Notes: generated from the letters alone by a model not told the origin. A stretch of 64,000 nucleotides of DNA from Stictocephala bisonia (GCA_035578905.1 JAQJVL010001125.1:1-64000); one strand, 5' to 3'; counted from the stretch's first letter, positions 12,400-26,079 are shown. Made by a program: numbers and translations.

Positions 12400-13230
12400 A
12401 ATATTTGAATAATATCAGACAGTTGAGAATGATTATAGGTTCTCAATTATATATATAGATCTGAATTAAACACAAATATTGGTTAGTTATATTTATGTTA
12501 TCATGTATTTTTTAAAGAACAAACTTTATTCAAAATACAGTTAACAACAGTTCAAAAAATGTCTAGTTTTCAATATTCTAACTGTATATTATTTCAGTAA
12601 AAGGTTTCTTTTTATAATACCTATTACTGATTGTTGTGTTGCACTTTAAGTTTTTGATATTGTTTAATACAGTTAAAAACTTTCGTGATATAGATTTTTG
12701 TGATAACAACGGCATAACGTTCTAGGAACCACATGGAGGCTGACAGCTTGAGTCGTGAGAAAAGTTGTAAACGTGACTAAAGTGTTGAGCAATGTGTGTC
12801 AGCTTTACGGGCAGAGAGAATATATTTTGAAAAAAAAAATTAAAAACGCTATTATTTATTTGTAGTCACAATTCTTAGCTAAAGTAGTTTATCTTGGTGA
12901 AATTGTAAGACTAAAATAAGCATTATCTATTTAATCGTTGTACATTTTATATCTGATTTATAACAGAAAATTACAGTTGTTTATTTATATTGTAATTAAT
13001 TCTTACTACCTATAAACTAACCAATGTTGATTTACCAATTACATAAAAAAATAGCTTCAGATACACCTAAATAATGTAGCTTAGATGACGTATTGATATG
13101 GTACAATATTTAATGGTAGTTACTCAGCCTAACTACGAAGCTGAAGTTAAATTTAGTAATAGACTAAAACTATGCTTATATGTGTATTTATTTGTTTTAC
13201 TCCCACACATTAAAAAATCAACACTGCGTT
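12400..13230. other. AT-rich sequence, nothing recognised
   Basis: No supported feature. Confidence 0.5.
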
Positions 13231-13231
13231 G

Positions 13232-13605
13232 AGTTTATGAAAAAAATATGGAAACGTTTTCACAACTTTTGTATGACATTATATGTAAAAGTGAAATCTT
13301 GTACATGATCATGATTACACGCTTTTGATTTTAGTATCAAATGAAAGATCTATTCAAAACAAATTAATAGCCACAAACCGGACTTCAAAAGATTTATCCT
13401 TTCCAGAGTAGCAGTCTGGAATTTGTCTGGAATTTCAAAGTGACTAACTTGAACAATATTATTTATTCAACATTTTTATATAAATTATTCACATAAAAAA
13501 TTATACTTTATGGAATATAATTGTTAAAAAAATAAAATTACTAAACTATCTATAGAAAAAATAACGTTTTTGTGAAAGCGTTTCCATATTTTGTTCCACC
13601 CTGTA
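13232..13605. mobile_element. MITE, copy B (internally deleted)
   Basis: Starts with AAAAAATATGGAAACG and ends with CGTTTCCATATTTTGTTCCA then CCCTGTA, an inverted pair. The interior matches copies A and C but lacks their GAACGAAAATCTTCAA segment. Confidence 0.65.
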
Positions 13606-13609
13606 TAAA

Positions 13610-16050
13610 CATGTATTGAATACATTTAGAAAACATACTAAAACCATAGTTTTTTTTTATTTATATCGTCTGTTTTATTTGATATTTACATAATATAATA
13701 TTTTCATTTAATATTTTAAGTATATTTTGTGTTTATTGAAAGTCAAAATGTAGTCCATACTGTGGTAATTTTATAAATCAAATTAAACATAGTTGAACAT
13801 TTTTTTAATTTGGAATATAAGTTGTTTTTGTTAGGTAACAACTAAACCAATATGCTAAGTTTCATTTGTTTAAAGTTATATTTCATATTTATATAATAGA
13901 ATGTAAATTTTAATTTGTATAAAATAATAAAAATAATTAGTAAAAATATGTTTACATTTTTGAAGAATAACGATATAGAGACATTCCTCAATCAATTTGG
14001 TAACGAAGAAGTTGGTTTTTTGTGCATCGTTAGTTACCTATAGAAGATAGCGAAGGCTAGTCTTGTTTATTTTGACCTTGTTTCTCAAACGAACGCGTGC
14101 TTATTTAAGTGAAAGAATGTTCAAAACAACAAAATCAATGCTTGGCTTGCCCCTGTTTTCTACTGTGTGATATGGAGTGACATTCTATGTCAAAAAAGTA
14201 ATTGTAATGATTGTTACTTTCCTAAAATAACTCTTATTGTATTAATTTAATGTTTATTTTAAGAATATTTAAAATTATTTATATGTTGAATCTTAAGATT
14301 CGTTTCAATACATAGTTTAATTATAATTTATATGACTGTACTATTTGTACACCTCATTTATATATGGTGTTAGAAATTAAAATCATAATAACTTTAAAAG
14401 ATCCCTCTAGGTCTTTTTGTAAACGTTTTATAAACGTACAAAAAGAAAAACTTATTAAGTGGTTTTTAGATGCTTTTATTTAAATATTTTAACTATAAAG
14501 CAAAAATATTTCTACTATGTAACTCGATAAATTTTAGTTAAATGTTAAATTGTTAAATTCTATATTATTTATGAATATAAATTGTAATAGACATGAGATC
14601 CTTGCCCACAGATTTATGTTTTACAACCGTAACAAACTAGTAATATGTGAATTGAACCCGATTGTTTTTGTCTATAAAATATAAATGTGTGTATATAAAA
14701 TGTGTATGCTCAATATTTTTCTATTATTTGGAAAAAGAACCTATTTGAATTTGCTAATACAGTACTAATGGTACTAATATTTTCCTTTGTATTTTGATAC
14801 TTTCTATTAAAAACTATTATGTTTTTACCATTAAGTTAAAAGACGTTTAGTATTATAGAATTAAAAACCTAATTTTCTCCCCAATTTTAAAATGTCTCTG
14901 TTAAAATTAATAATATATAATAATTACTGTTCATACTATGATAAATCACTGGAAGCCTTTGAGGAAACACCTGAGCTATAGAATGCAATACAAAGTAACA
15001 CACAAAGGCGATGAGTAACAACAAATATGTAGAAAAATATTACAAGGTATAACATGTACTGCATTCATACTCTCTTCCACAAAACAAATTATCTAAGTTA
15101 ACTAATGTTAATTAATAAATAATTAAATAATCTAAATTAATAGTTTAGGCGTCATTAAAATAGATTATAATTTAGAAAAAATACTTTCTCTCATCACCAT
15201 TATTTATTTTTTTAGATAAGTTTAATTAATAAAATATATTAAACCTTTGGTCTTATATATTGAATAAATGTTAACTATTAATTCAGTAAAATGAATTAAA
15301 AAAAAATTTAATATAAGTAAATAATGTAATTGAGTTACCAGCTCAAAAATTATCACATAAATATGAAAAAACTTCAACAAACTGATACAAAGCTATCTGA
15401 AGTAAGTTTTATTGTTTATACCTTCAGTTATGGAATATGTGTGCAAGGAACATACTGTGTTATACCAAATTTTAATTTGTTATAATAATTAATAATAAAG
15501 TTTCTATATAATATTCAAATTATATATTATGCTTCATTCATTGGAGTCGGCCTTGATAATTTTTTATGAGCAAAGGTGGAATTATAATATTTTGTATGTA
15601 TCTCCGTATTCTGATATAATTAAGCTATCTTCAGTGGAAGTTCTGACAAAAGTTGTTGAAAATAATTATCTATAAAATATAAATTACAGTAAATTTTATG
15701 AGTATTCAATTGACTACATGATTGAAATTTAATATTGTAAAACTATTCAAAATATTTTTACCAAAATGCGTTATTAAATTATTTCTAAGAGTTTAAGAAA
15801 CAATAATGGACAACAACGTAATAAATATAATCTGCTCACTTAATTTATTATGAGTTTTAGTCTTTGAGCTAGATCGTAAAACATTAACAATACGTAAGTG
15901 GTACTAACACTAGACGTAGAGATCAGTCAGTGCCTGTGTTTAAACGTTCTACATTCTTCACGTAGTTAAAGTTAATGTCATACGAACATTCTTGTATAAC
16001 AAGAGTGGTATCTAAGGAATTGTGCAGATATGTTGCAAATAGTTAATTTA
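13610..16050. other. AT-rich sequence, nothing recognised
   Basis: No supported gene; occasional homopolymers only. Confidence 0.5.
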
Positions 16051-16059
16051 AACTGTATA

Positions 16060-16460
16060 TCGTCGGCACTGGTGGCGCAGTGTTGTAATCCATCTACTTG
16101 GGGACAACATGTTTATCATACTATAAACTCTATGCTTTGTTCTCGTAATACCGACACGGCGTGCGCTCAATGCTTTCCATCGATGTGGACACTACTGGAG
16201 GAATTCTAGGGTGTCCATGTTGGAAGGTTCAGATGTTATGTAGGGAGGAGAACTGAGTGTCAAGCTTATCAACTATCCGAAAATCAGACCAATACTACGT
16301 GGTTAAGATTCCATGTAACGCTGTTGGTCTCTTAGTTGCCCGAGATATTGGGCTATTAATAAATAGCTCTTTCTATGGAACAGTGAACTTGGTTAGTAAC
16401 AATGACTACACTCGTTCATCTACTCTTATTCGCCCTACGTATCTTGACAATCGGCGCCTT
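16060..16460 (+). repeat. Dispersed repeat, arm 1 of an inverted pair
   Basis: From about 16175 it matches, in reverse orientation, 17745-18050: shared blocks include ATCAGACCAAYACTACGTGG and GGGCTATTAATAAATAG. Its start GTCGGCACTGGTGGCGCAGT resembles a tRNA-type box A. The small open frame at 16257-16472 is part of the repeat. Confidence 0.65.
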
Positions 16461-16464
16461 AAGA

Positions 16465-17740
16465 ATGATTAATGAATGCTAGTAATTATTTAATAACCAT
16501 AATAAATTCACGTTTGACATAAAAACTTTTTTAGGGTCGATTGATCTTCTATTTGGCTCATTAGGGATATTTTATGATTGAAAAACACTAAATAACACTT
16601 TTAAAACTCTTATAATAAGTGCATTATAGCCATAACACACTCCATGAAACACCTAAATATAAAATAATTAACTACTAAAATAATAGGCAGTGAATATATT
16701 TTTATAATTTAAAACATATTTATAATTTATGTATCATAACTTGGTAACACCGTTTTCCTGATGAACTCACTTTTAAATTTAATAATTTTTTTTAATTTTT
16801 TACGTTATTTTATTTAATACATATATTAATTTCACTAAAGGAGTTATTGATTTTACTGATTATTACTAAGCACGCAATTTATTAGATAAATTAGCTCATT
16901 AATAAGGATCATTATCCTGTTATAAATGAGTAATATTTTTGCTTAATAATCTAATGAAATTATTTAGTAAGTTTTATAATAAAAAAAGTACAAAAACATG
17001 CAAGTTTGAAATAGTTACAAAATGTTTTATGCCTAAACACGTAGTGTATTGCCATAAACTAGTTATACGACCTCTTGTTTCATAAATCACAAAATAGTAC
17101 CGGGCAGGCTGCTGTATAATTAAAGAAGATTAACTGAACAATCTTATGAACATTTGAAATTCATTTAGACATTAAGTAATCTATATATAACGTGGAAACC
17201 TAAATATTTAATTATTTAAAACATAGTTGTTATCAATTTAAAAAGATAAATTAATTTAAAAATCGATCTCTTGACAATTTTGAATCTTATAGTTTTATTA
17301 ATGAAAAATCATTAATTTTACAATAAGTATATGAAAACAAGACATAAATGAACCGTTATATCTAGACGTATTTAACGTCTAGACACGTAGCTCCTCTTAC
17401 GACCTTGATACTGAACTTCTTGTGCCATAAATTACAAATTATTACTGCCTCGCCAGTTTTATACGATAAGAGGCAGCTGTAGAGCTGTAGAGGTCAGTAT
17501 TTTCATAATTATTCGATTAATAAAAGTTTGATTAATATAATTAAATACGAAAAAATTGGTGTAAGGTCTTAGTTTTGAAATGTTATACAGTAAGTTATCT
17601 AATAATATAATTATTATATTTAGTTCTAAAATTAGACTATACGAGGTTTCAAGGTCGTAAATTGGATTCAAAAGTGTGATTGGTAAAATAATAGAAAATA
17701 TAAAATTATTCATTATTCATTTCTATGACACCGATCGTAG
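16465..17740. other. AT-rich sequence between the inverted repeat arms
   Basis: Two GC-richer patches (17040-17115 and 17380-17495) share CTCTT and CATAAATYACAAA-type words and may be old repeat copies. No gene was seen. Confidence 0.45.
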
Positions 17741-17744
17741 AGGT

Positions 17745-18070
17745 ACGGGCGAATATGAGGGGTGATTGTTTGTGATGAGTGTAGATTTACGAGTATAGTC
17801 ATTGTTACTATTTGAGTTCAATTTAGCTCAGAAATGACTATTTATTAATAGCCCAAAAGCCAGAGCAACTATGGGACCTACAGCTTTATGTGGAATCCGA
17901 ACCACGTAGTGTTGGTCTGATTTTCAGCTAACTGACAAGTCTGACGCTCAGTTCTCTCCCTTACACAACATCAGAACCTTAACTAACATCTAAAATGGAC
18001 TCCCCAGATTTCTCTAGAAGTGTCTACGTCGATGTGTTGCCTGATGATAACACCATTGCTGGCGAAAGGC
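17745..18070 (-). repeat. Dispersed repeat, arm 2 of the inverted pair
   Basis: Reverse complement of the repeat at 16.18-16.44 kb with scattered differences. Its far end reads CCTGATGATAACACCATTGC then TGGCGAAAGGCC on the plus strand, resembling the motif found in the foldback elements. Confidence 0.65.
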
Positions 18071-18074
18071 CTTG

Positions 18075-21000
18075 TAAAAAATAGTTTTTGTTGGTAATCT
18101 GTTAAAATTTATCAAAAATGAAGAATTAAAATATCAACTTCATCTCAAATTGTCTACTTTATTTTTTTAATAGTTACGTGTTTTCTTAAAAATAACTGTT
18201 TGTGAAATATAGATGTCTAAGCCATATACTTGGTGGTTAAAATTATACTCATTAGGTTTATCAAGTTAGTTTAAAAGAAAATGTAAATTGACCATATTTA
18301 TAATTTGACTCTATAAATTGTGTAACATATTGAAAGTATATATATATTAAACACGTTATTTTTTACACTCTGTTACAACGTAACGTAGTTGAAAAGTGAC
18401 TTATGTGCATAGAAGCTCAGTGAAGTATTATTAAATTTATAAAATTACATTGAACCCTAATTTTTAGATGCTATTTACTATCAACTATTATTTATTAAAA
18501 TATATATTTTTAATTTTATATGTTTTATCGTTTATGGGGCTCTTGAATAGCTCTGCCCATTCATTTGGCAGCCTCAGTTTGTGTTAGATCTTTACACCAC
18601 ACATTACTCTAAGTTTGAGTAAATATTGACTAGTGAGAGAAGGGCTGTTTCTCACATTTTAATATAAAACTAATTTCTATAACTCTCCAGTTCACTTTAT
18701 TCAATTAGTGACGTATCAACGTTGGTTAAAACGGCAAAACGAACCTCGGATCCCCTACTCTGTAGTCTGAAGACTAATCTATTGATATCTTAAGTGTTAT
18801 TTGTTAGTTTTGCTAGAAGATTGTTGATCTACAGATTTTGAAAAGTATGGTTGGTTAGAGTTTTGTAATACGATTAATACAATTTTGTTACAAATACTAC
18901 TTATTCTATTTTTTCACCTAATTGAACATTTAAATTTTTAACAATTTAAATTTTAAAAATTTAAAATTTTCGAAGATCATTTACTACAAACAACATTTTA
19001 ATTAATTTCTTTTTAATACCATTTAAATGTTGTATACCAAATTCAGTCATCGTTAATATCAAACTATTGTTTCGTTGTAAATGAGCCAACACTCTGACGA
19101 AGGTTTTGTTTACATTATGGAAAGGATACATTATATATTTGTGATATCTGTAGTAATATAAGAATCCATTATGTTTCTCAGTTAAGGTATTATTTAAAAA
19201 CTTCTAAATTTGTCAACTCTATTACTATAATCTTAATTTTAAGGTTATTGTAAAATATTGTTTTGCCAACAAATTGCAATTCGAAGTTTTATACAAACAG
19301 TATTTATCAGATACATTACAAGAAGAAACTGAACCAAAATACAAATCAATAGAATATAAATAATTATAATTGTATGGGAATCAATAAAATACTGTTTTGA
19401 ACTGTTAAAATAAACCTGTAAACATAACTTTAATGATATACCTTGTACTGTGAAAGGTCTCCTGTGACCAAGATCATATTTACTTCAAAGCTAAAGTTCC
19501 GAGAATTTCAGGTAGAAACTCAGTGACTGAGAAACCCCGTTATTCACTTCACTTCCACCCTTGAGGATGGAATTTACTTTCATAAAGCTTTGACGTATTG
19601 AAAGTGCACTCTTTTGGGGTGACTTCTAGCATTAAAGGTTGGGTGTACGGAGGACTTAGTAGTTATATCTCAGCATTTGGAAATAAATCTGTCATACATC
19701 AAATTTATGAACAACCCGTCGTCAGTAGCGTCTTGAGAAACTTAAAAAACTGCCATTTAAAGGAAATACGTTTAAAAGGACCATTAGGATAAGCTGGGGA
19801 TTAGCGAAATTAGTTTAATCACTTTTTTTCACAATATTGCAATAACACTCGTGATAAGAATACTTTTAAAACATGATTCATCCATTTACAATACTAGAAA
19901 CTGCTATACTATTTACATTCGAATACAATTTAATAATGAATAAAATGTTAAAAGCTAATTATAATAACTATATATTTTGGTAGTTAGTCATATAGTTACT
20001 TTGATCTTCCCTGTACTTTTTTTTTAATCTGAGTAGTTTAATTTAGAAAAACAAGTTGCCATAAACACTAAAAAAACTGACGAAATATTAGAAAAAATAC
20101 GTTTAAAACGCCGGTATTGCACCATTTAATCTTTAAAGCTAAGTTTTCAAATAACTTACTGAAAATACATAAAAGGCAAACTTGCAAGTAGTTTTCTAAC
20201 ATAAGAAATATCCTACGTCAAACAAAGTATAAGTGTCAGTGGGTGGCAGAGTGAAGCATAGGGATGTTTGAACTTTTCTTAAACCCACTCTCGAAAGTTT
20301 CTTCGCTAGCTTGAACCTCGACGAATATTGTATGTGTTAGTAAAAGAAAAAAATCAAAAATCTCATTATTACAAACGATAAACTATTTTTTTATGATCAT
20401 CCATAGTTAAATAAAGCCGGATACAAGTTAAATAAAGGCTTGCTCAACCTCAAACTGCAGACATCTATCACTTGTCATATTTTAAAGATATTCACTGAAC
20501 TCTGAACTTAGCACTTTCGTTACATACAATCTGAATCCCTGTGACTCAACTTGTTATTGTGGCAGTGATATTCATAAAATTTTAACTTGTTGTTATTGTA
20601 TGTTTTGTGGAATTAATAAATCTCACTACTTCATTAATGATGGCAATTTATTTTTTGTTTTACCATTACATATGGGAAGCTCATCAAACAGACCACCCAC
20701 TATTTCAGACATGCACGTTTAGCAATTGTAGATATAACACATTTTTTATTTTTAATAAAACAAACAACAGTTTGTTTTTTACCTTATTACGAGTTGGTAG
20801 AAATATAATTGAAGTTAACGTCAAATATTACAAATGAATTGCAGTGTATAAATAAATGTGAAATACCGAAATCAATCATTAAAATATTTATATATTTTAT
20901 ACTTCTTACTGCACTTTACTAACAATCCTGAGAGGTTGTTATTATCACACAACTATTCTTCAGTCTAACATTTTTCCATTTCTTTGAGATAATTCTCAGT

Positions 21001-21787
21001 TATACACCATTTTATAATTATTCTAACCAATTAACAAACATAATTGTCACGTATATAATTAAAAGCATACAATATTGTCACTAGTATTTAAATATTAATT
21101 TATTTTAATTTAAAATGATAACTAAAATATTTTTAAAATGTTTAGCGATGGGGTTTATATATTCACAATTTTTTTAAACTGACATTTATATTTTCCTAAG
21201 ATTATATTTTTCAAATTAACAATTGTGAGTTTCAGTGTAAAGTGGTTTGGAAATAAATACTTCCTTGTATGATTTTACTTGATAAAGCTAAAATTACTGA
21301 CATATTTAGGCGTTAAAATGTGTTAATTAGGTGAGTATGTGGGAAAAAACAGCTATAAATTAACTAGAATTAATTTTAAACATAAATCACATACAATTTC
21401 AACTTCATCAAATTATTGATTTGACAGGTAAACGGTTTATCGTGTAGTTTAATCTATTACATTTTCCCTATTGCAAAGATTGTACTTTAACCAATCTGTT
21501 ACAGTTGGTATCCCAATAAAGTTAAAGAACTCCTGTGTCCAATTGTTTTAATATTTACAGTAAAATTATCAGTTAACTAGGGCAAGTGAAATATGCAAAT
21601 ATGTAAAGTAAAATAAACTAATCAAAACATATATAAAACAAAGAAATGTCATTTAAAAAACTCCCTCCTTTAGTTATTTTTGTTGGACTTCTGTATTTAA
21701 GATAACTAGTGTGTTTTGGGAAAATTTAATCCTAATCGCATTCTTTCAGTTTCTATTTAAACTATGTATGTCACAAATGGTTGCCGT

Positions 21788-21853
<66 letters not shown>

Positions 21854-22805
21854 AAATTTACATATGTAAGATTATAAACATTTTATCATTAAAGACTCAT
21901 ATATACTATTATATTTACTTGATTGTAGAGAAATATAAATAATCAACTTTAATTTCATACTGAACCGAGAAAAAGGCATAGATAAGTATATAAGAAAGGC
22001 ATAAAAACACTTTATGTAGGTTAGGTGATCAGTATTAATAATTTTAGTTAACATTTTTGAACTAGTAGCAAAAGTAGATTAGAATAGAAGCTACTACAAG
22101 ATTAAATATTATTAAGTTGCCATCCACTAATTGTTTGATAAGAAAAACAAATGTCCTAAGTTCAAATTATACTTATATTATATTATATTATACTTAAATT
22201 ATATTATATTGGTAAAGCTGTCTAACATGTTATAATAACAATTATATTTACTGTGATGAATACATTTTTTATACTAAAATTTGAACTGTGGAAAACCTTG
22301 AAAATCTTTACTACTTTTATGTTTTCATTTCCTACATTTTGTATTTTTTTAAAGGAGAGGAATAACAATTATAATTAAATTTAAACGTTTATTAAGAAAT
22401 CCGTTTTGAATTACTAATTCAATGTATATTCGTATACCATACGGGAAACTACAGCTTTTCAGGACCCCAAGGGTAGAAGTAATAAGCAAGTAGGCTGATA
22501 CATTATATTATTTATTATAATAACGTTTAGATATACTGAAAAACATAAGTTAAATCTAATAACAACACAATTAAATGAGGTTAATTGCCTATTTAATATC
22601 CCGGGGAAGCTGAGGGATGCAATAACTGAAACCCACCATACTGCAGGAATAGGACAGAACAAATTGGTCAAGGCCCTTACTATAAAATGTTTAAAATAAA
22701 AAGAGTTTTCATCAGTTAAAGAAATTATTGTCACTTTGAAATGGTGAATTGGTGGGTGAGAAGTTAAAATAAAAAAAAAAAAACAGAAAATATAATACAC
22801 TGTAC
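18075..22805. other. Long AT-rich stretch
   Basis: It contains a long TA microsatellite (21790-21850) and GC-richer patches at 19440-19800 and 20225-20560 that may be old repeats. I could not support a gene. The open frames have no recognisable family. Confidence 0.5.
21790..21850. repeat. (TA)n microsatellite, about 60 bp
   Basis: Uninterrupted TA dinucleotides. Confidence 0.95.
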
Positions 22806-22807
22806 TT

Positions 22808-22980
22808 ACCAATGGTGGGAACCATGAACGTTCAGCATCACCTCACTCCTCCCTCGGGCACAAGTCGACTGCGTGTCGGCGAGGGAGAAGAGCAGGACGC
22901 TGATGACGTAACAAGGCCCAGTCCAAAGTTTCAATCATTGTTGTGGCCTTGACCAATCACTCGCGCACGTTGGTTGCAAT
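22808..22980 (-). promoter_or_regulatory. Candidate promoter and first exon with strong donor
   Basis: A sharply GC-richer island on the minus strand contains GATTGGTC (an inverted CCAAT box), TTACGTCATC (CRE/ATF-like), and ends CCCACCATTG before GTAAGTAC, an excellent 5' splice site. One frame ends with an ATG and MLNVHGSHH before the donor; another ATG upstream opens a short frame with its own stop. This looks like the 5' exon of a minus-strand gene running toward lower coordinates. Its product is unknown. Confidence 0.45.
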
Positions 22981-22989
22981 TAACGTATT

Positions 22990-23445
22990 ACAAATATTGG
23001 TATATTCTTATTAAATTCCAAAACGTAGCTCAATTTTTTCTGACTTTTATTATCATTTTTCAACTAACTTTAAATTATAATCTCAATAGATACATTTTAT
23101 TGTAACTAGGTAAACTAGATTTTGTATGAGAGTATTTTATAATTATTCTATAGCATCTATATATGAAAAATTGGTAAAAAAGACCTCTACTTCATCGTTT
23201 ATTGTTAAGGAAAGTTTAAAACAAGCTCAAAGGGACGAGATTTTTTATTTCTCGTATGCTTTAGTATTTTTAGCTGGACATTATTGCTAACAGTACTTAA
23301 ATATACTCGTACATGAGTAGAAGCCCTTAAAGTACGTAAATATGTAGATATAAGGAGTACAGAAAAAACTAATTCTAGATAAATAATCGTTGATTTAGAT
23401 TAAATTTATGTATTTTTTATTAGTAGGTAAACATAGAGGTTTTTT
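22990..23445. other. AT-rich sequence, nothing recognised
   Basis: No supported feature. Confidence 0.5.
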
Positions 23446-23447
23446 TA

Positions 23448-23643
23448 TCAATCTTTTACAATACATTTAAGATTTTTCACTACAGGGGCCCTCAAATCCC
23501 CTTCCTTGTACAGCCGCACAAATGCTGCTGAAAAAGCTGGTTGCTGATCTCTGTATGTCCCCTGGCAGATTCTCTGTTTGAACAGTTGGTAATCATAATA
23601 CCAATCTACATTAAGATGGCCAGTGGTGGCCAATTTACTGTCT
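23448..23643 (-). CDS. Candidate coding exon, unknown protein
   Basis: The minus strand encodes KLATTGHLNVDWYYDYQLFK, QRICQGTYRDQQPAF and SAAFVRLYKEGDLRAPV, a balanced amino-acid mix with rich Tyr, Gln and Arg content unlike background. A possible acceptor (TTTAAG) lies just upstream after an in-frame stop. A possible donor (CCCCT before GTAGTG) lies at 23483; otherwise the frame runs to TGA at 23448. I do not recognise the family. It could also be a domesticated or dead transposon piece, given the hAT scrap 100 bases away. Confidence 0.4.
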
Positions 23644-23734
23644 TAAATGTGATAGTGGTAATAATAATGATAGTATAAAGATCTACATTGATATTTTTTT
23701 TTCTTATTGTTTACGCTAGTGGCATTTTTAATTT

Positions 23735-23944
23735 GTGTACAAACGTTGTTATGGCACAGCGGTCCAAACCCTTCAAACAAATTTTAAAGATAAAAAGAAA
23801 TTATACAGGTTGCAGCTAAACCTATTCATAGCTAATTATGTTAAACAATTCAGTATAGTTAAAGACAAAAGTTTTGTAAAAGGATTGAATCCCGCATATT
23901 CACTTCTAAATCGTAAAACATTTCCTTCTGATGTTCTGTATTAA
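23735..23944 (+). pseudogene. hAT-family transposase fragment
   Basis: The frame reads LNLFIANYVKQFSIVKD then KSFVKGLNPAYSLLNRKTF. This matches the hAT/ZBED pattern in which a helix ending in QPFSIV-x-D is followed by F-x-x-L-NP-Y-x-LPSR-KT. hAT transposases cut and paste DNA using an RNase H-like fold; only this N-terminal-middle fragment is left, with no catalytic residues, so it is dead. Confidence 0.6.
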
Positions 23945-23949
23945 CTCCT

Positions 23950-25335
23950 GATCAATATGATGACTGTTTTAACTGTAGAAAGACATATTCGATTAAAAGT
24001 AAATATAATACTTTCAAATATTTCTGTTTACTCCTTACAAAGTTTGAATATTTGTATTGCTATTTGTATACGTTACTAAGTAACATGTATCTTCCACTAA
24101 TTACCTTTTCATTCATATGACATTTTTGTGAGCTATTATACTTAGTATATTTTAACCTAACTCTGTCTTACCACTGTATGTGAGTGGGTGGGTTTAGAGA
24201 AACGGGTATTTAAAAACTAATATTGATTATACATGGAACATTTGGCACGTGCCTTTAAGACACAATACAGATGAAGATTATCATCACAAATTCAAATTCA
24301 ATCAGAGCTCTCCCCACTATAAGTATAATTTTAGTATTATATAATGTATCAATTAGAATTTTAAATGAGCTTGAAGAGTATCAAAACAACCTCAAATGAA
24401 ACCTGGATCTTTCAGAGTGAATGTGGACAAGTTGTCAGAGCGGACGTGGTCTTTGATCAGTGTCCACATCAAATGGCTGCTAATTTACTTCACAAACCTT
24501 TGACTCATAGGAGAGCTATTTACCCTAAATTAAGGGATAAACCCAAACCGACTAATTTGTGTTTCTTTACACTGACTGGTTATTGCATCTGTAGACAGTA
24601 TAATTTTTTAATAAGTACAAAAAAGTAATTGCAACTTTTTTAAGGTTATATGCATGCAAACATCAGTCTATGTATTGTTATAAAGTATTGGTTAATAAAG
24701 CGCACATCGCTGTTTAAATAAAACTAAAGTTTAATCTTAAATATTTTTATACGTGTAAAACCTTTTTTAGCATGTTCAAAATGTTGCCCTTAAAAATCGT
24801 AAAATATCTAAGAAATATATTGTTCAAATAATACATTTTTATTTTCATTTATTATTTGTTACTTCCAGTCGTACATTTTCGCTTTAGAAACATAAGTTGT
24901 AATATTTAATGTGTGCAATTGTAAAATATGAATAATGATAACGATTAGTAATGAATAAATAAATAAGTAATTCATGAAGATATTTGATTTTACTGGATAC
25001 TTAAGAAATTATAACAAACAAACAAATTGAATTTTTATTTTTATTTTTATTTTTACAATTTGTTGTACAAAGAAAATGGTAAAATAAAAATTTTAATATT
25101 TATTTGAATATTGATTAAATAATAAATTAATTGAATAAATCGATTACTGTCCACCGACCTGTGTTATTTTTAAATTTAACTTTTTTTGTAGCATTGATAT
25201 ATTACAACGCTTTAGAAAGGAAATCATTGAAATAATAGGCTGTATGAAAGTTCTTTAAAATGGTTTTCTTTTTTAATCACTCATTACTTACAGATTAGTT
25301 TTTTCAGGTCAATTAATCAACTACTCCTCATTAAC
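23950..25335. other. AT-rich sequence, nothing firm
   Basis: A frame at 24365-24628 has a mixed composition but no family I recognise and no clear splice context. Confidence 0.45.
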
Positions 25336-25339
25336 ACAT

Positions 25340-26075
25340 TGACTTTATGGCTCATCCACTCCCAATTCAGACACTAAGCTTGATTGACGAGTTATCGACT
25401 CGCCAATCACACACTAAGCTTGATCAATCAACCACTCCCCATTCCACTAAGCTTGATAACTCATCCACTGCCTATTCAGTCACTAGGCTTGATCACTCAT
25501 ACAATCCCCATTCAAACATTAAGATTGATGACTCAACCACTCCCCATTCACAAACGAAGCTTGATGACTCATCCACTGCCGATTCAGAAACTAGGATGAT
25601 GACTCATCCACTCTCCATTCAAACACTAGGTTGATGACTCATCCCCCTCTATTCAATACACTAGGTTTGAAGACTCATCCATTCCCTATTCACACACCAG
25701 GATTAATGACTGATCCACTTCCCTTTCAAACAGTAGGCTTGGTAACTCATACCTTCCCTTTTTAATAACTAGGCTTGGTGACTTATCTACTCTCTATTCA
25801 AACACTCGGCTTGATGACTCATACACCTCCATTAAAACATTTAGTCACTAGGTTTGATGAACCACGCACTCCATATTTAGTCACTAGGTTTCATGAACCA
25901 GTCACTCTACATTTAGTCACTAGGTTTGATGAACCACTCACTCCACATTTAGTCACTAGGTTTGATGAACCACTCTCTACACATTTAGTCAATAGGTTTG
26001 ATGAACCACTCACTCCATATTTAGTCACTAGGTTTGATGACTCGCCCAATCGTCTTTTAGGCATCAGGCTTGATG
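25340..26075 (+). repeat. 36-bp minisatellite, about 20 units, two subfamilies
   Basis: The left part repeats CACTAAGCTTGATGACTCAT followed by CCACTCCCCATTCA; the right part (from about 25850) repeats TTAGTCACTAGGTTTGATGA followed by ACCACTCACTCCACAT. Both have a 36-bp unit, so frames remain open for long stretches; this does not by itself indicate a protein. Confidence 0.9.
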
Positions 26076-26079
26076 CAAG

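Noticed and set aside
16257..16472. 71-codon plus-strand frame
   Set aside because: Lies inside a dispersed repeat whose inverted partner at 17.8 kb does not keep the frame.
22459..22812. 117-codon minus-strand frame rich in hydrophobic residues
   Set aside because: It lies downstream of the candidate donor in presumed intron; AT-rich composition gives Phe/Ile/Leu runs, and no family or splice signal supports it.
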